64,000 nucleotides of DNA from Terfezia claveryi. Its lineage: Eukaryota; Ascomycota; Pezizomycetes; Pezizales; Pezizaceae. A program made the translations under genes and the position numbers. Below, one piece after another: positions 36,223-46,863 of the stretch. The first letter of the stretch is position 1; each line of letters begins with the position of its first letter. The notes below the pieces were generated by a model. It made no database searches, was not told where the DNA came from, and worked only from the letters and a program-made list of their open reading frames with translations. Location: NCBI GenBank assembly GCA_015179025.1, contig WHUX01000015.1, forward strand, positions 248,001 to 312,000, read 5' to 3'.

Positions 36223-36727
36223 GAGGAGAGGTGATTGATTGCAAGCAAATGCTGTCGTCTTCCGCAGCACAGCTATTGTGGGGGCGAATTGAAAGGTCGA
36301 TGGAGAGGGAAATTCCTGCCTAGTAAAAAGTGACCTAACAAAAGTTGACAAGGTTAGAGTTTCAGCCAGCGACCGACAACGCGAGGGCCTTCTAACGAAA
36401 AGGTTGGATTTGCATAATAATGATATCGATGCTTGTATGCACAACACCGGGGCCTGACCAGGGCCATGTTATAAGATTTATCAATGAGCTTATCCGGACT
36501 TAATCCTTCTCTCAATGTGAGAATAACCGGGCAAAAAAGGGCGGAATTGACCCTGTGAATACTTCCATTGCAAGTTCAATTTGGAGCTTTTTTTTTTGCA
36601 GATGCCCACGTGCAGACAGATGCCATGATGACTTGGTCTCATTGGCAGCACAATTAAATTGGACTGCGTATCCGGGCGTGCTGACGGCACCGTACCTCTC
36701 TCTCTATACCCTGGTTACGACGCGAAA
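36223..36727. promoter_or_regulatory. Divergent promoter region, RING/RS gene and hydrolase gene
   Basis: About 500 bp separate the two start codons. A T-run (tttttttttg at 36589) lies on the hydrolase side. No recognised operator or gene. Confidence 0.35.
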
Positions 36728-38082
36728 ATGTTGCTTGGGAAGGTGACATTTATCGATATCGCAGTTTTCTTGGTATTGCTTTCATGGCATCTTCTGACTG
36801 ATGTGGGATTATATGATGCTACGTGCGAGGCAATTAACGCCCTACCGTTTCTCGGTTTGTTTTCATATAGCTAAAGATATCTGTCAAATGCTAACAATAA
36901 CCACCAACAGTCACTGAGCTTCCAATCCAGGTCCTCTATGACCGTTACCTTTCTAATCCAAAACACCGGCTGGCATGGACTTTGAAGTCCTCACTCTTCC
37001 AAGATGTGGTCATTCATTGTGTGCGGTATGATATACGAACATGCCCACTGCGTTTTGGGCATGAATGTAATTCTTCATGATACCACGACCCCTATCTAAT
37101 GCTGTTGGGGGAAGATATGCATTTGCAAATATAGACCCTAAAGTAGGGCGTGTTTTCTTGTCGAAGAATGTCGCCCTACCTTTTTTACGATTTCGAATGT
37201 GGAGACATGCACCTCAAACTGCTGCTCAAGTTGTGTGGAGGGAAGTTCAAGGGGTAAATATTTCTACTGGAAACTGGTAATGGTTGTTTCTGACAGGCTA
37301 TGCCTTAGGAGGGTTTTAAAGGTGTCTGGATTGAGTTCAACGAAACTGCTGAACCAGATATGGTGCTTTACTATATGCATGGTGGAGGTTTTGTCATGGG
37401 CTCTCCATACTTCTATCTGGAATTTTTGATAGCACTCAATGTGCACCTCCGGAAGGCTGGTTTCAAAAATCCGGCTATTTTTACTTTGGAATATACTCTG
37501 GTCCCTGACGCAGTTTACCCTGCGCAATTGAAGGAGGCGCTCGCTGGCTACCGACACCTTCTATCGGTCGTTGAACACAGTAGGATCTGTGTCGCTGGAG
37601 ATTCTGCAGGAGGTACATTGATGCTGAGCTTGCTGCTCCACATGGCTGCCTTCGAGATCAGCAAATCTCCGCTATTTGCGACAGTATTTTCTCCGTGGAC
37701 TGTCCTAGTTTCCGATAAGCGATACACTGTTAGCGATTATCTGGATTCAGAACAGTTGAATCAGTATGGACGTCTATATGCTGGGAAAACTCCGGTGAAC
37801 GACCCAATTGCTTCTCCAGGTTGTTGCCAAGATTTATCGTTGTGGAGAAAAGCAATGCCGGAAAATGGATTATTGTGCATATACGGCACGGAGGAGCTTC
37901 TATACAAAGAGATTGATGTATTTCTGAAAATGCTAGAAAATGTCGGGGAGGTGGTGAGGATTGAAGAGCCGACGGTCCATGTATGGCCAATCGCTGTCAT
38001 GTTTCTCGGCACTGATGCCGAGGAGCGTCACAGGTCCGTGAGGCACGTTGCACAAACGATTTATGCGCGGATGTATCTTTAA
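36728..38082 (+). CDS. Membrane-anchored alpha/beta hydrolase (hormone-sensitive-lipase/fold-3 family)
   Basis: Exons are 36728-36854, 36911-37025, 37115-37253 and 37309-38082 (1155 nt, 384 aa). An N-terminal hydrophobic segment (IDIAVFLVLLSWHLL) predicts a signal anchor. The oxyanion-hole motif HGGG (residues about 151-154, YYMHGGGFVMGS) and nucleophile elbow GDSAGG (Ser about 226) place it in the HSL/esterase branch; the catalytic His is likely in EPTVHVWPI near the C-terminus. Domain layout resembles fungal ER steryl-acetate deacetylase (Say1-like) hydrolases, but the substrate cannot be told. The fourth exon starts at the second of two nearby acceptors (ccttag, giving EGFKGVWIEF); using the first would hit a stop at once. 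Confidence 0.87.
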
Positions 38083-38662
38083 CTATGGATTTGGCAGTCT
38101 GTATTAATAATTGGTTGAGCAATAATGAGTTATGGAAATGACCAATTAGCTCTGAAACATATCGAAATTTAGCAGGGTTTAAACAGCAGGTGACAGGTGG
38201 AGAGAGTACATAAATGAGCTGGCGGATTTTCCAGTTTCTCGTTCATACTTTGATTAATGTTGTGGGAGTATTAGCAAATATAGAGTTCGGTGTTTACCGG
38301 TATTCTGTACCTGCAAAAGATGAACCTGGAGAACTTCATCGCGTTACACTGCTAGTGCGGACCCTTGCAAACAGTTTAACCCATCCGAGTCGACAACACC
38401 GTTGAACCCCCTCTCTCCATCTCGTCTCCCACAGTTAGAAATTGTGAGATCACCTTCGCTTCCCGGAACCACATAAGGCCAGCTTAGCATTATAATCATC
38501 CACGGGCTTCCTGTGGCTTACCGACGACTTGCACGCCTTTGCCCGTAGCTATACTTACTCGAGATACGCCAACACCGCGACTGCAACCCTTTGGAGGGAC
38601 AGTGACCAGACGGAACAGAGCAGTGATATGTTAAATTTGGAGCCGCAAACAGCCTTTTCCTA
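38083..38662. other. Intergenic region, hydrolase 3' end to PIK1 start
   Basis: 580 bp with no recognised gene. It carries the hydrolase 3' UTR and the PIK1 promoter/leader; a short frame at 38214-38405 has no family signature. Confidence 0.35.
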
Positions 38663-41600
38663 ATGTCCACCAAACAGCTTCTCCACCGCCTTTTCGAATC
38701 AGAGCAATTCAATAGCAACCCTTTCCTCCCGGTAGCATATTTATCGTGAGGATTCCATCTCAATTTGGCTGACGTCCACTACTGACATGTCCAAGACGAT
38801 ATGCTCATGAAATCGGGGTCCACCACTTCTTATGTGCGAAATTACGGCAATTTAGTTATGGGGAGATTGAATTCTTTCTCCCTCAGCTTTGCCACCTGAC
38901 AATCAGCATAGAAAATACAGAATCCGTGGCGTTAGAGGACTTCATCATAGAGTTATGTGAGCAGTCGGCGCATGGGGCACTTCTGGTACGGATCTACTCC
39001 CAATTTCACTCCTCTAGGATTTCAACGTAGCTAAACAGACTGCAGACTTTTTGGCTCTTTCAAACTTACCTGCATGATCTGAAGGCCAACCCACAAACTA
39101 CCGCATTCAAAGTATGAGATCCAATATATGTTTCACAGCCAAGGTCTAACATGTGGTGCAGACATGCAGAAGGATTTACAACAAGGTTCAACATATAGTT
39201 TTTGGAAATTCTGAGCAGCCAAAGAAGAAGGAGAAGATTCGGGAGAATGTCCTACCGGTAACGATATTAGCAAGTCTTGTTCTAGGAGCAATTGGACTCC
39301 CAGCTGCCGCACAGTTTGCCGCCCCACTTGCCATCGCCCAAGCTCGGAAGCCACAGGTCTCCTCCCGCACGATCACAGATGCGCCTATGGTGAAGCTTGC
39401 AAGGAGCAAGACAGTGGGTCATGGCCCGAGTAGTCGTACGAAAAAGGAGAAGCCTCTAAAGCTGAAGACGACAGAACTTGGGGGGACCGTGAGCTCTCCA
39501 GTTTCGCCTACTAGGTCTCTGAGTCCGGAATCTGGCAGCTCATCCCCAGTTGCATCCCAGCTTCAAATCCAGTCTTACTCTTTGTCAAGGCGGCCTTCAC
39601 TTGGTCCAATCTCCTCCCTAGACGTGCCGGCCAGAAATGTCGTCTCTTCTTCGCTGCCAGACTTACGAATAACAAAGTCTATGTCCAGCCCAGTAATACC
39701 GACTCTTAATGGTCTCAAGAAGAGGAAAGAGAGGCCTCTGACACCATCTTTGGTTCCCACACAGCGCAAAATTCACGTCCTAAGAGAAAACTACTTCCAT
39801 AGCCAGACCCAATTTCTATCGGCATTGGAGGATATATCTAATAGGCTCGTGGCCGTCCCGAAGCCAGCTCGACTCAGTGCTCTACGAGCTGAGCTAGTAT
39901 TACTAAATAATGATCTTCCAGCAGAGGTAGACATCCCAGTTCTTTGCCCGGCAACATTGCATGAACCTGGATGGAAGACCACTCATCATCGTGTGGTGAG
40001 AGTAAATCCGGCTGAAGCCACGGTTCTGAACAGTGCCGAGAGAGTTCCATATCTACTGATGGTAGAAGTATTGCTGGATGATTTTGACTTTGACCCTGAT
40101 ACGGAACAAAATCAGACAGTGCTTGCAAACATTCTTCTAGAAAAATCGAAATTGGAAGGTAACCGGAGGCGGATTTTCGACCTATCAGAGGCGCCTAGGG
40201 AAACATTCAGGGGGAACAGTATCGATGTTGCGTCCGACAGTGTATTTGAGCCCGCAAAAGGAGATATTGGATCCTCACCCCTGATAGCCGAGTTTGAGTT
40301 TGAGTCCAGACGTGGTAGTACTACAGACATTCCGATTATTGGTTCAACCCACCTTCCACGGTTATCCAGTGGGGCAACCACCCTGTCAACGATAGCATCC
40401 ATAATTACCCCTCGGTCCTCTGATATGTCGCCTAGCAGGTCAGGAAGTCCGGGGCCAAAACGACCCCCATTTTCACCTCGACAAACAGGGCCGAAACAGG
40501 CTGATCTTGACGCATTGGCAACCCATATGCGGACAGCAACTCATATGCTGGCACAGCTCGAGGCTAGTAGCTCTAAAAGACCGAAGGACGAGGTGGCAGC
40601 CATCAAAGAGAAGATTATTGCGAGCATGCAGACGCTAGAAGAGGAGAATTTCTTTTTCGAGGAAGCAACACCTGGACCCACTTTTGATGCGATTATGGCG
40701 AACGCTGCTGCAGATGCCGCTGCAACGGAGGTGGTCAATGCTGCGGCTCAGAATAGGGAGGATGGCGACCCGGAAAAGGCCGGTGGTCTTAATTCACAAG
40801 CTGGAGTGGCCCGTATGGAAAACGACCAAGCAACTTCTGGTGTAGTGAGGAAAGCGGATAGAGATGATCCCAGTGCGGCTACGTTCGGAGAGGAGTGGAC
40901 AGCAAAGAAGGAGCGCATAAGGAAATCTTCGCCGTATGGGTTGTGTGTCAATTGGGATCTGCTAAGTGTCATCGTGAAAACGGGCGCGGACTTAAGACAG
41001 GAGGCGTTCGCTTGTCAACTGATACAGGTATGCACCAAGATATGGCAAGACGCAGGGATAGATGTGTGGACCAAGCGAATGAGAATTTTGGTTACAGGAG
41101 AGGTATGGTTGTCCTTTTCGAGGTATCTAGTTGGCATCGATCTGACTTGGAGAGATAGTCATCAGGGTTGATCGAAACGATTACAAACGGGACCTCTTTG
41201 CATTCTTTAAAGCGAAGCCTTACTATTGCTTCTATTGCTTCTGGTAAAAATCCACGGGGCCGTATCGCGACGTTAAAGGACCATTTTGTCAAAACTTTTG
41301 GCGAGCCAGCGTCGGAGACATACAAAGCTGCAGAAGATGCGTTTGTACGGTCTCTTGCTGCGTATAGTATTATTTGCTATATTTTGCAGCTCAAAGACCG
41401 ACATAATGGAAATATTCTGATTGATAATCAAGGCCGTCAGTTCTTCCTCCTCATATGATTATGGTTATCGCTGACCCGGTTCTAGATATAATACATATTG
41501 ACTTTGGCTTCATGCTATCCAACTCCCCTGGGTCTCTTGGATTTGAATTAGCGCCATTCAAGCTCACACAAGAGTATGTGGACGTCATAGGAGGACAGAG

Positions 41601-41957
41601 TTCAGAGAGATTTCAGCAATTCCGGCAGCTTTGTAAACAATCCTTTCAGGCACTTCGGAAGCGATCAGATGGTCTAGTTGATCTGGTGGAGATGATGGGG
41701 AGGGAATCTCGAATGCCGTGTTTCTCTTCGGGTGTGGGATATGCAACTACGTGCTTGAGACAGAGGTTTCAGTTACAATTGAGTGAGCAGGAGGCGGAAG
41801 TTTTCGTGGACGATCATTTGATCAATAAGAGTTTGGGGAGCTATTACACTAGAGGTATCTACTTTCCCCTCGCTATACTTTAATACGTAGAATATGGCGC
41901 TAAATTGTGATAACAGCATATGATGCTTTCCAGTATCGCTCTCAGGGTATATATTAG
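38663..41957 (+). CDS. PIK1: Phosphatidylinositol 4-kinase Pik1 (type III beta)
   Basis: It makes PI4P at the Golgi and nucleus. Seven exons: 38663-38745, 38796-38985, 39046-39111, 39162-41102, 41159-41435, 41486-41854 and 41917-41957 (2967 nt, 988 aa). The N-terminal lipid-kinase-unique helical part reads PVAYLSRYAHEIGVHHFLC, IEFFLPQLCHLTISIENTE, TFWLFQTYLHDL, TCRRIYNKVQHIVFG. A long Ser/Pro linker follows. The kinase core has FACQLIQVC, MRILVTGE, SSGLIETITNG, the catalytic LKDRHNGNILID, HIIHIDFGFML (DFG), and the C-terminus AYDAFQYRSQGIY. All junctions keep phase. In three places a nearer or later AG/GT pair is available, and only the chosen one gives the conserved residues. The last exon codes for just 13 residues plus stop. 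The Ca-binding partner Frq1 would bind the N-terminal region by family knowledge. Confidence 0.95.
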
Positions 41958-42744
41958 AGTTGGAGCGTAATTCCACACCATCGTCAACAACACTAATATC
42001 ATCATCCGACCCGCCCGTTGCGTTTTATAATAAAATGTGTATAAGTCAAGTCAAAGTGTGTGATTTATTGATGGCCTGGGACGAAAAATTGAGGTTGCAG
42101 TTGGGCGAGGTACTAGGCTGGGGGAACGCATTTTGCATCGTGATGTCAAACTCATCCTAATAGATATAACGGCGTTTTGGGGGTGTGATTTCTTTATAGT
42201 TCCTGCATTACCTGTAGATGTAGGTGTGTTGTCGATATGTACTGCATGTTAGCTGAGTCTTCATGCTGGTTGTTGGTATTACCCTCAATTCCCAGACTGC
42301 ATGCCTAATGGAATTGGCGCAACCAGCTAAGTAGGTGCCTCGAGGGAACTCACCGCACTGGCAGCACTCGAGTCCGTTTTACACAATATTTGTCGTTACT
42401 TAACCTTGCAAAGCATGCTTCGAGTGTTGAGATCACGTGGAGTTCCATGTGGCTCCTTGTCATGTTAATACACAATTCTAGTCGAGTCTGTCTTCTGCAT
42501 GACCCCAGAGCTGTCAGATCCATTTGCGTGTTAATGGGCTTGCATTAACTCTTATTACTGTCAAAATGCATTCATATATAAGAACAAAACCCCCAACATC
42601 CAGTCAGTGGTCAGGTGCCTAGATTTTTGCAGCCCAACACTTCACAGTTTGACTTCTATGCCCCGTCTTGCCTCGTTCACGAGTCACGAACTCCTTACCC
42701 TGACAGCACCAGCTAGAAATAATCTTTCCTCTTTTTACGTAGAG

Positions 42745-43916
42745 TATATGTTCTGGGCCGCTCGCGGGCATCGGCCGCGGGCAATTTAAATAATTACTCA
42801 ATTTGGTGTATTGATAAAGTACTGATTTACTAGAAAAAAAAAGAATTGATAATTTCCCAGCGACTCCAAAAGATTCATTGATTTCCCAGTCGATTAGACC
42901 CCCCTCTAACATTCCAATTCGGTTCAGCTAGAGCAATATAGTCATGATCTGTTGATACTTTCGTATGTTAATAAATTAAGCATTTCAGATTATTCTTAAA
43001 GTATCGGCGACAACTATTAGAGTAGAAGTTTTCGCAACACCGGTAGTTATAGATGCCTGGTGAACTGTGGCTTACCGAGCGGTTAGAGTATCTAAAATAT
43101 CAAACTCTAAGCCCGTAAGGTCAGTAGTTGGGTAAATGTTATCGGGTTTAGCAATATCAAACTGCAAAATTATGAGGTTTGTTGTAGCATTGTGCCATTT
43201 GATCTCCCACAACGCTGTAAATTACCATCTACCTGTTGTATAATTCTAGGTAGAACCTGCTTCGTTTTGGTTTAAAATCAAGAACTTGGAATAGCTTAGC
43301 AATCTGCATAAAAAACAGTACCTGTTATTAAGAAAGTACCGCTTTGCACCTGAACTGGATTCTATAAGTGAGGAATAGCCTGGAATTTTCTAGTATAAAA
43401 ATAAATCTTGCAACAAGATGTAGACAAAAGATATTATAATTATTATTGCTCCAAATTTCACTGAATTCCACATAGCGTATCGATATTCAGCATAAGATGG
43501 TCGATATAGCTTGAGCAATAAGGCCCCGTCAATAAGAACCCCCGTGGATAAGAAACTAATTTCCAAATACCCATTGGATAGGGTTGCAGATTTTTAGGGC
43601 AGCAGTAAACTCAGTATCCTCTTCCCTATTCCATTCATCATCAGAGATGCAGTGATGAGTTGTTAATGTCACCAGCATGTACTTCACCATCTGAAGGGCT
43701 TGAGGTAATTTTTCTGGAATTCTCCCTTGTTCAATGTCTGCCGTCTCCCACTAATCAACAGGAAGGGTATATGATGTGGATAAGGCAGTCAAAATAACTT
43801 CTTAGGGTGTTTTTTGAGTGTCGCAGAATGTTTTGTTCGATTGAGATTTACCAAATTGAGGAATTATATTAATTGCCCGCGGGCGGCCGATGCCCGCGGG
43901 CAGCCCAGAACATATA
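42745..43916. mobile_element. Non-autonomous DNA transposon with ~60-bp GC-rich terminal inverted repeats
   Basis: The left end (42745-42807) starts TATATGTTCTGGGC, then cgctcgcgggcatcggccgcgggc, then an AT-rich part ending actcaatttggt. The right end (43850-43916), read on the minus strand, repeats the same order with small indels. The ends are GC-palindromic (gcccgcgggc) inside otherwise AT-rich DNA. No ORF of a transposase is inside the 1.17 kb. Flanks show TA at both ends, consistent with but not proving a TA target. The right end lies ~150 bp upstream of the DBP9 start codon. A 5S-rRNA-like segment lies inside. Confidence 0.75.
43055..43145 (+). other. 5S-rRNA-like degenerate segment inside the TIR element
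   Basis: The piece contains GGTGAACTGTGGCTTACCG (near 43059) and, about 63 nt later, AAGCCCGTAAGGTCAGTAGTTGGGT (cagtagttgggt at 43122-43133). Fungal 5S rRNA has GGAGAACAGGGCTTCCCG-like sequence and then AAGCC...TTAGTAGTTGGGT about 60 nt apart, which includes the A-box/C-box internal promoter region. After tgggt the similarity fades. It could be a 5S pseudogene or the head of a 5S-derived SINE; chance resemblance is not excluded. Confidence 0.4.
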
Positions 43917-44066
43917 TATAGTAAAGGTTGTTTGATCGCGTTACCCTCAAGTCACCCAGCTCGGGTCACCCAAACCGCACTAGCTCCCCTCTGCCAAGAT
44001 TTACAACTTCAAAAAATCCGACATCATATAGGCAGCTGCTCATTCCTACCCCAAAACGCTGCAAAC

Positions 44067-46197
44067 ATGGTGAAGCGAAAACACCCCGAAACTGATACCC
44101 ACCCCGCTCTCGCGGCCGAGTCTCAACTCGACCAAGAAACTACCTTTGCCTCACTCGGTCTCGACACCAGGCTTCTCCAGGGAATCGCAAAGCTAGGATT
44201 TGCTCATCCGACTGCTGTGCAGGCGAAAGCTATTCCGTTGGCGTTGGAGGGGAAGGATATCCTTGCTAGGGCGAAGACGGGGAGTGGGAAGACGGCGGCG
44301 TATTTGCTGCCTGTGTTGCAGAGTATTCTAAAACGGAAGGAAGGTGGGGAGAGTGGAGGGGAGGATGGGGAGGTGAAGGGGCCAAGTGCGTTGGTGCTGG
44401 TGCCGACGAAGGAGTTGGCGGATCAAGTGTGTAAGGCGGTGGAGAAGTTGAGTGCGTATTGTGGGAAGGTGGTGAGGGCAGTGAATTTGGCGCAGAATGT
44501 GAGCGAGCAGGTGCAGCAGTGAGTAACCTACCTCTCTTACGTACCTCATCTCACCCTCCCCCCGGCATTCGAGTTGAGAGGAACAGACTGACGACACTAG
44601 ATCTCTCCTCGCCGAATCCCCAGACATCGTGATCTCCACCCCCTCTCGAGCCCTCGCCCACGCCTCCCCCCCAAACCAATCCCTCACCCACAACCTCACG
44701 CACCTCGTCATCGACGAAGCCGACCTCGTCCTCTCCTACGGCTACGAATCCGACCTTCTCAGCGTGTCCAAATCCTTTCCCAAAGGACTGCAAACCTTCC
44801 TCGCCTCGGCAACCCTCACCTCTGAAGTTGAGACTCTCAAAAAACTTTTCTGCCGCTCCCCTGTTATCCTCCGTGTGCACGATGCCGAGGACTCGGCATC
44901 CGATCCGAACGGCGGGTTAAAGCAATACGTCGTTCGGTGCGCCGAGGATGAGAAATTTCTATTACTATACGTAATTTATAAATTGCGGCTAATTAAAGGA
45001 AAGAGTATTTTGTTCGTGGGGGATATTGATCGGTGTTATCGCGTAAGACTGTTTCTGGAGCAGTTTGGGATTAGGGCATGTGTGCTGAACTCGGAGTTGC
45101 CCGTGAATTCGAGATTGCATATTGTGCAGGAGTTTAATAAGAATGTTTATGATATTATAATAGCGACAGACGAGAATGAGGTGCTTGGTGAAGAGCCAGA
45201 TGATGAAGACGAAGAAACAACCACGAATAAAACAGAGGTGGAAGTGGAGGTTAAAGACGCGGAATGCGATACAGAAATGCCCGACGCACCCACCGCACCA
45301 CCCTCCAAAAAACAAAAGACCAACAAGACCAAAAAACAACCTCGAAAAGCTGATAAACCGAAACGCAAACGGGATAAAGAATTCGGAGTCTCCAGAGGTA
45401 TCGACTTTCATAACGTCTCTTGCGTACTGAACTTTGATCTCCCAACTACCTCCCGCTCATATACCCACCGAATCGGGCGGACTGCCAGAGCAGGGAAAGC
45501 AGGAATGGCATTGTCATTTGTCGTCCCGGCGGAGCACTTTGGAAAGCATAAACCCACTAGCTTCCCGGGGTGTAAAGACGATGAGAAAGCCCTTCGAAGG
45601 ATTCAACGACATCAACGAAAACGCGCTGGGCTGCCGCCAGTAAAAAAGCCATCAAAGGAAGATGCTGAAGTGGATCGGGATCTGGAAGGTATCCCCCAAA
45701 ACGCACCATTAGCAGCAGACGATATAATCAAACCCTACATCTTCGACATGACGCAAGCCAATGCCTTCCGCTACCGCATGACCGACGCCCTCCGGGCCGT
45801 CACGAAACTCAAAATCCGCGAGGCCCGCCTGAACGAACTCCGCTCGGAGCTTGTCAAATCCGAGAAGCTAAAACGCTGGTTTGAGGAGAATCCGGGTGAG
45901 TTGAAGGCGCTCAGACATGATGTTGGCGGGGCAGCGGGTGGCGTTAGGATGATGCCTCATCTAAAGCATGTCCCGGATTATTTGTTACCAAAGACAGGGG
46001 TGGTTAAAGAGGGAGATGGGATGGCAAGAGCCGGGGGAGTGGAATTCAGGAAGGAAACGGAGAATAGGATTAGGAGGGCGAGGTTGAAGAAGAAGTTTGC
46101 GAGTAAAGGGACAAAGGGGGCAAAGGGGGCAAAGGGGGCTAAGGGGGGAAAGGGGGCAAGGGATCCGTTGAAGTCTTTTAAGGGGAAGAGGGTGTAG
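44067..46197 (+). CDS. DBP9: DEAD-box ATP-dependent RNA helicase Dbp9 (60S ribosome biogenesis)
   Basis: Two exons, 44067-44518 and 44601-46197 (2049 nt, 682 aa), intron gtgagt...actag in phase 2. Motifs in order: Q-motif FASLGLD...GFAHPTAVQ (residues 27-52), Walker A AKTGSGKT (69-76), [24 protein letters not shown] (187-192) with the Dbp9-typical [10 protein letters not shown] directly after, SAT (LASATL), and [11 protein letters not shown] long Glu/Lys-rich insertion (about residues 350-420) interrupts RecA domain 2, as usual in Dbp9. The C-terminal tail is basic with four GTK/GAK-type tandem units ([15 protein letters not shown]). Dbp9 acts in nucleolar pre-rRNA processing. The promoter is squeezed by the TIR element; a T-run of about 23 follows the stop at 46247. 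Confidence 0.95.
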
Positions 46198-46863
46198 GAT
46201 TATTTTACTTGGGCTTTGTAGTATGGCTTGCGTAAAAATGAGATGCTTTTTTTTTTTTTTTTTTTTTTTTCCGTCGTCGATGATGTTGTTATTGCAGGTT
46301 ATTTTTGAATATTTTAATGAACATTACTGTGAAACCTCAAGCGAGAGATAAAAAAAAGAAAGGTATTAGGAGATCTCAGGGTAAACTAAACGTGCCTACC
46401 GAAATTTATAGTTCTCTCTCTCTCTCTCTCCACTTCTTATCTATTTATTCTTATCAGAGATGCTTATAGGATTTAGCGATTATTATCATTGTTATTATTA
46501 TCATTATCATTTGTAGCATCTTACGGTATAGATAGGTATGGGCGGAAATTGACACCCACATGCACTTCACATGTGTTAAGGTTCCGCACATGTGCTAGTG
46601 CTTCTTATGATGTCCCATATAGGTCTCTTCACTTCCCCATTTGGAAACCCGCCCAACAGTGGTAAAAATCCCAAAAATGGAAGGCAGAACGGCGGGAAGC
46701 TTAGCTGACGAAGTATAAAACCTCCGGTTTTCCTGTCTTCTTCTCCTCGATCATCATCCTGCAATACACTGAGCAGATTTTCCTCATGACTTAACTGTGA
46801 GTTGAGCTTTACTCTGGGTGTATTCGTTACATCGGGGGCACCATTCCGCCTGCACTACTCCAA
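46198..46863. other. Intergenic stretch without a gene
   Basis: 666 bp containing a poly(T) run (46247-46270), a (CT)n run near 46412 and (ATT/ATC)n near 46478-46512. Nothing coding was recognised. Confidence 0.45.

Larger units (their letters stand above)
41958..44066. other. Intergenic region between PIK1 and DBP9
   Basis: Apart from the TIR element (42745-43916) it contains the PIK1 3' flank and only ~150 bp of native DBP9 upstream sequence. No further gene recognised. Confidence 0.5.

Noticed and set aside
37257..37330. Frameshift in the alpha/beta hydrolase (GGAGGGTTTTAAAGG)
   Set aside because: Using the later acceptor ccttag restores EGFKGVWIEF in phase, so no indel is needed.
41432..41485. 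GC donor in PIK1 (CAAG|gccgtc)
   Set aside because: The GT donor four bases on (GGCC|gtcagt) keeps phase and gives the conserved HIIHIDFGF.
43055..43145. tRNA gene (accgagcggttagag resembles a Leu/Ser D-arm)
   Set aside because: No GGTTCGANNCC box and no acceptor stem; the 5S-like alignment explains more positions.
43890..44066. Longer DBP9 start at 43890
   Set aside because: The extension begins inside the transposon inverted repeat and lacks conservation; [10 protein letters not shown] at 44067 fits the family.
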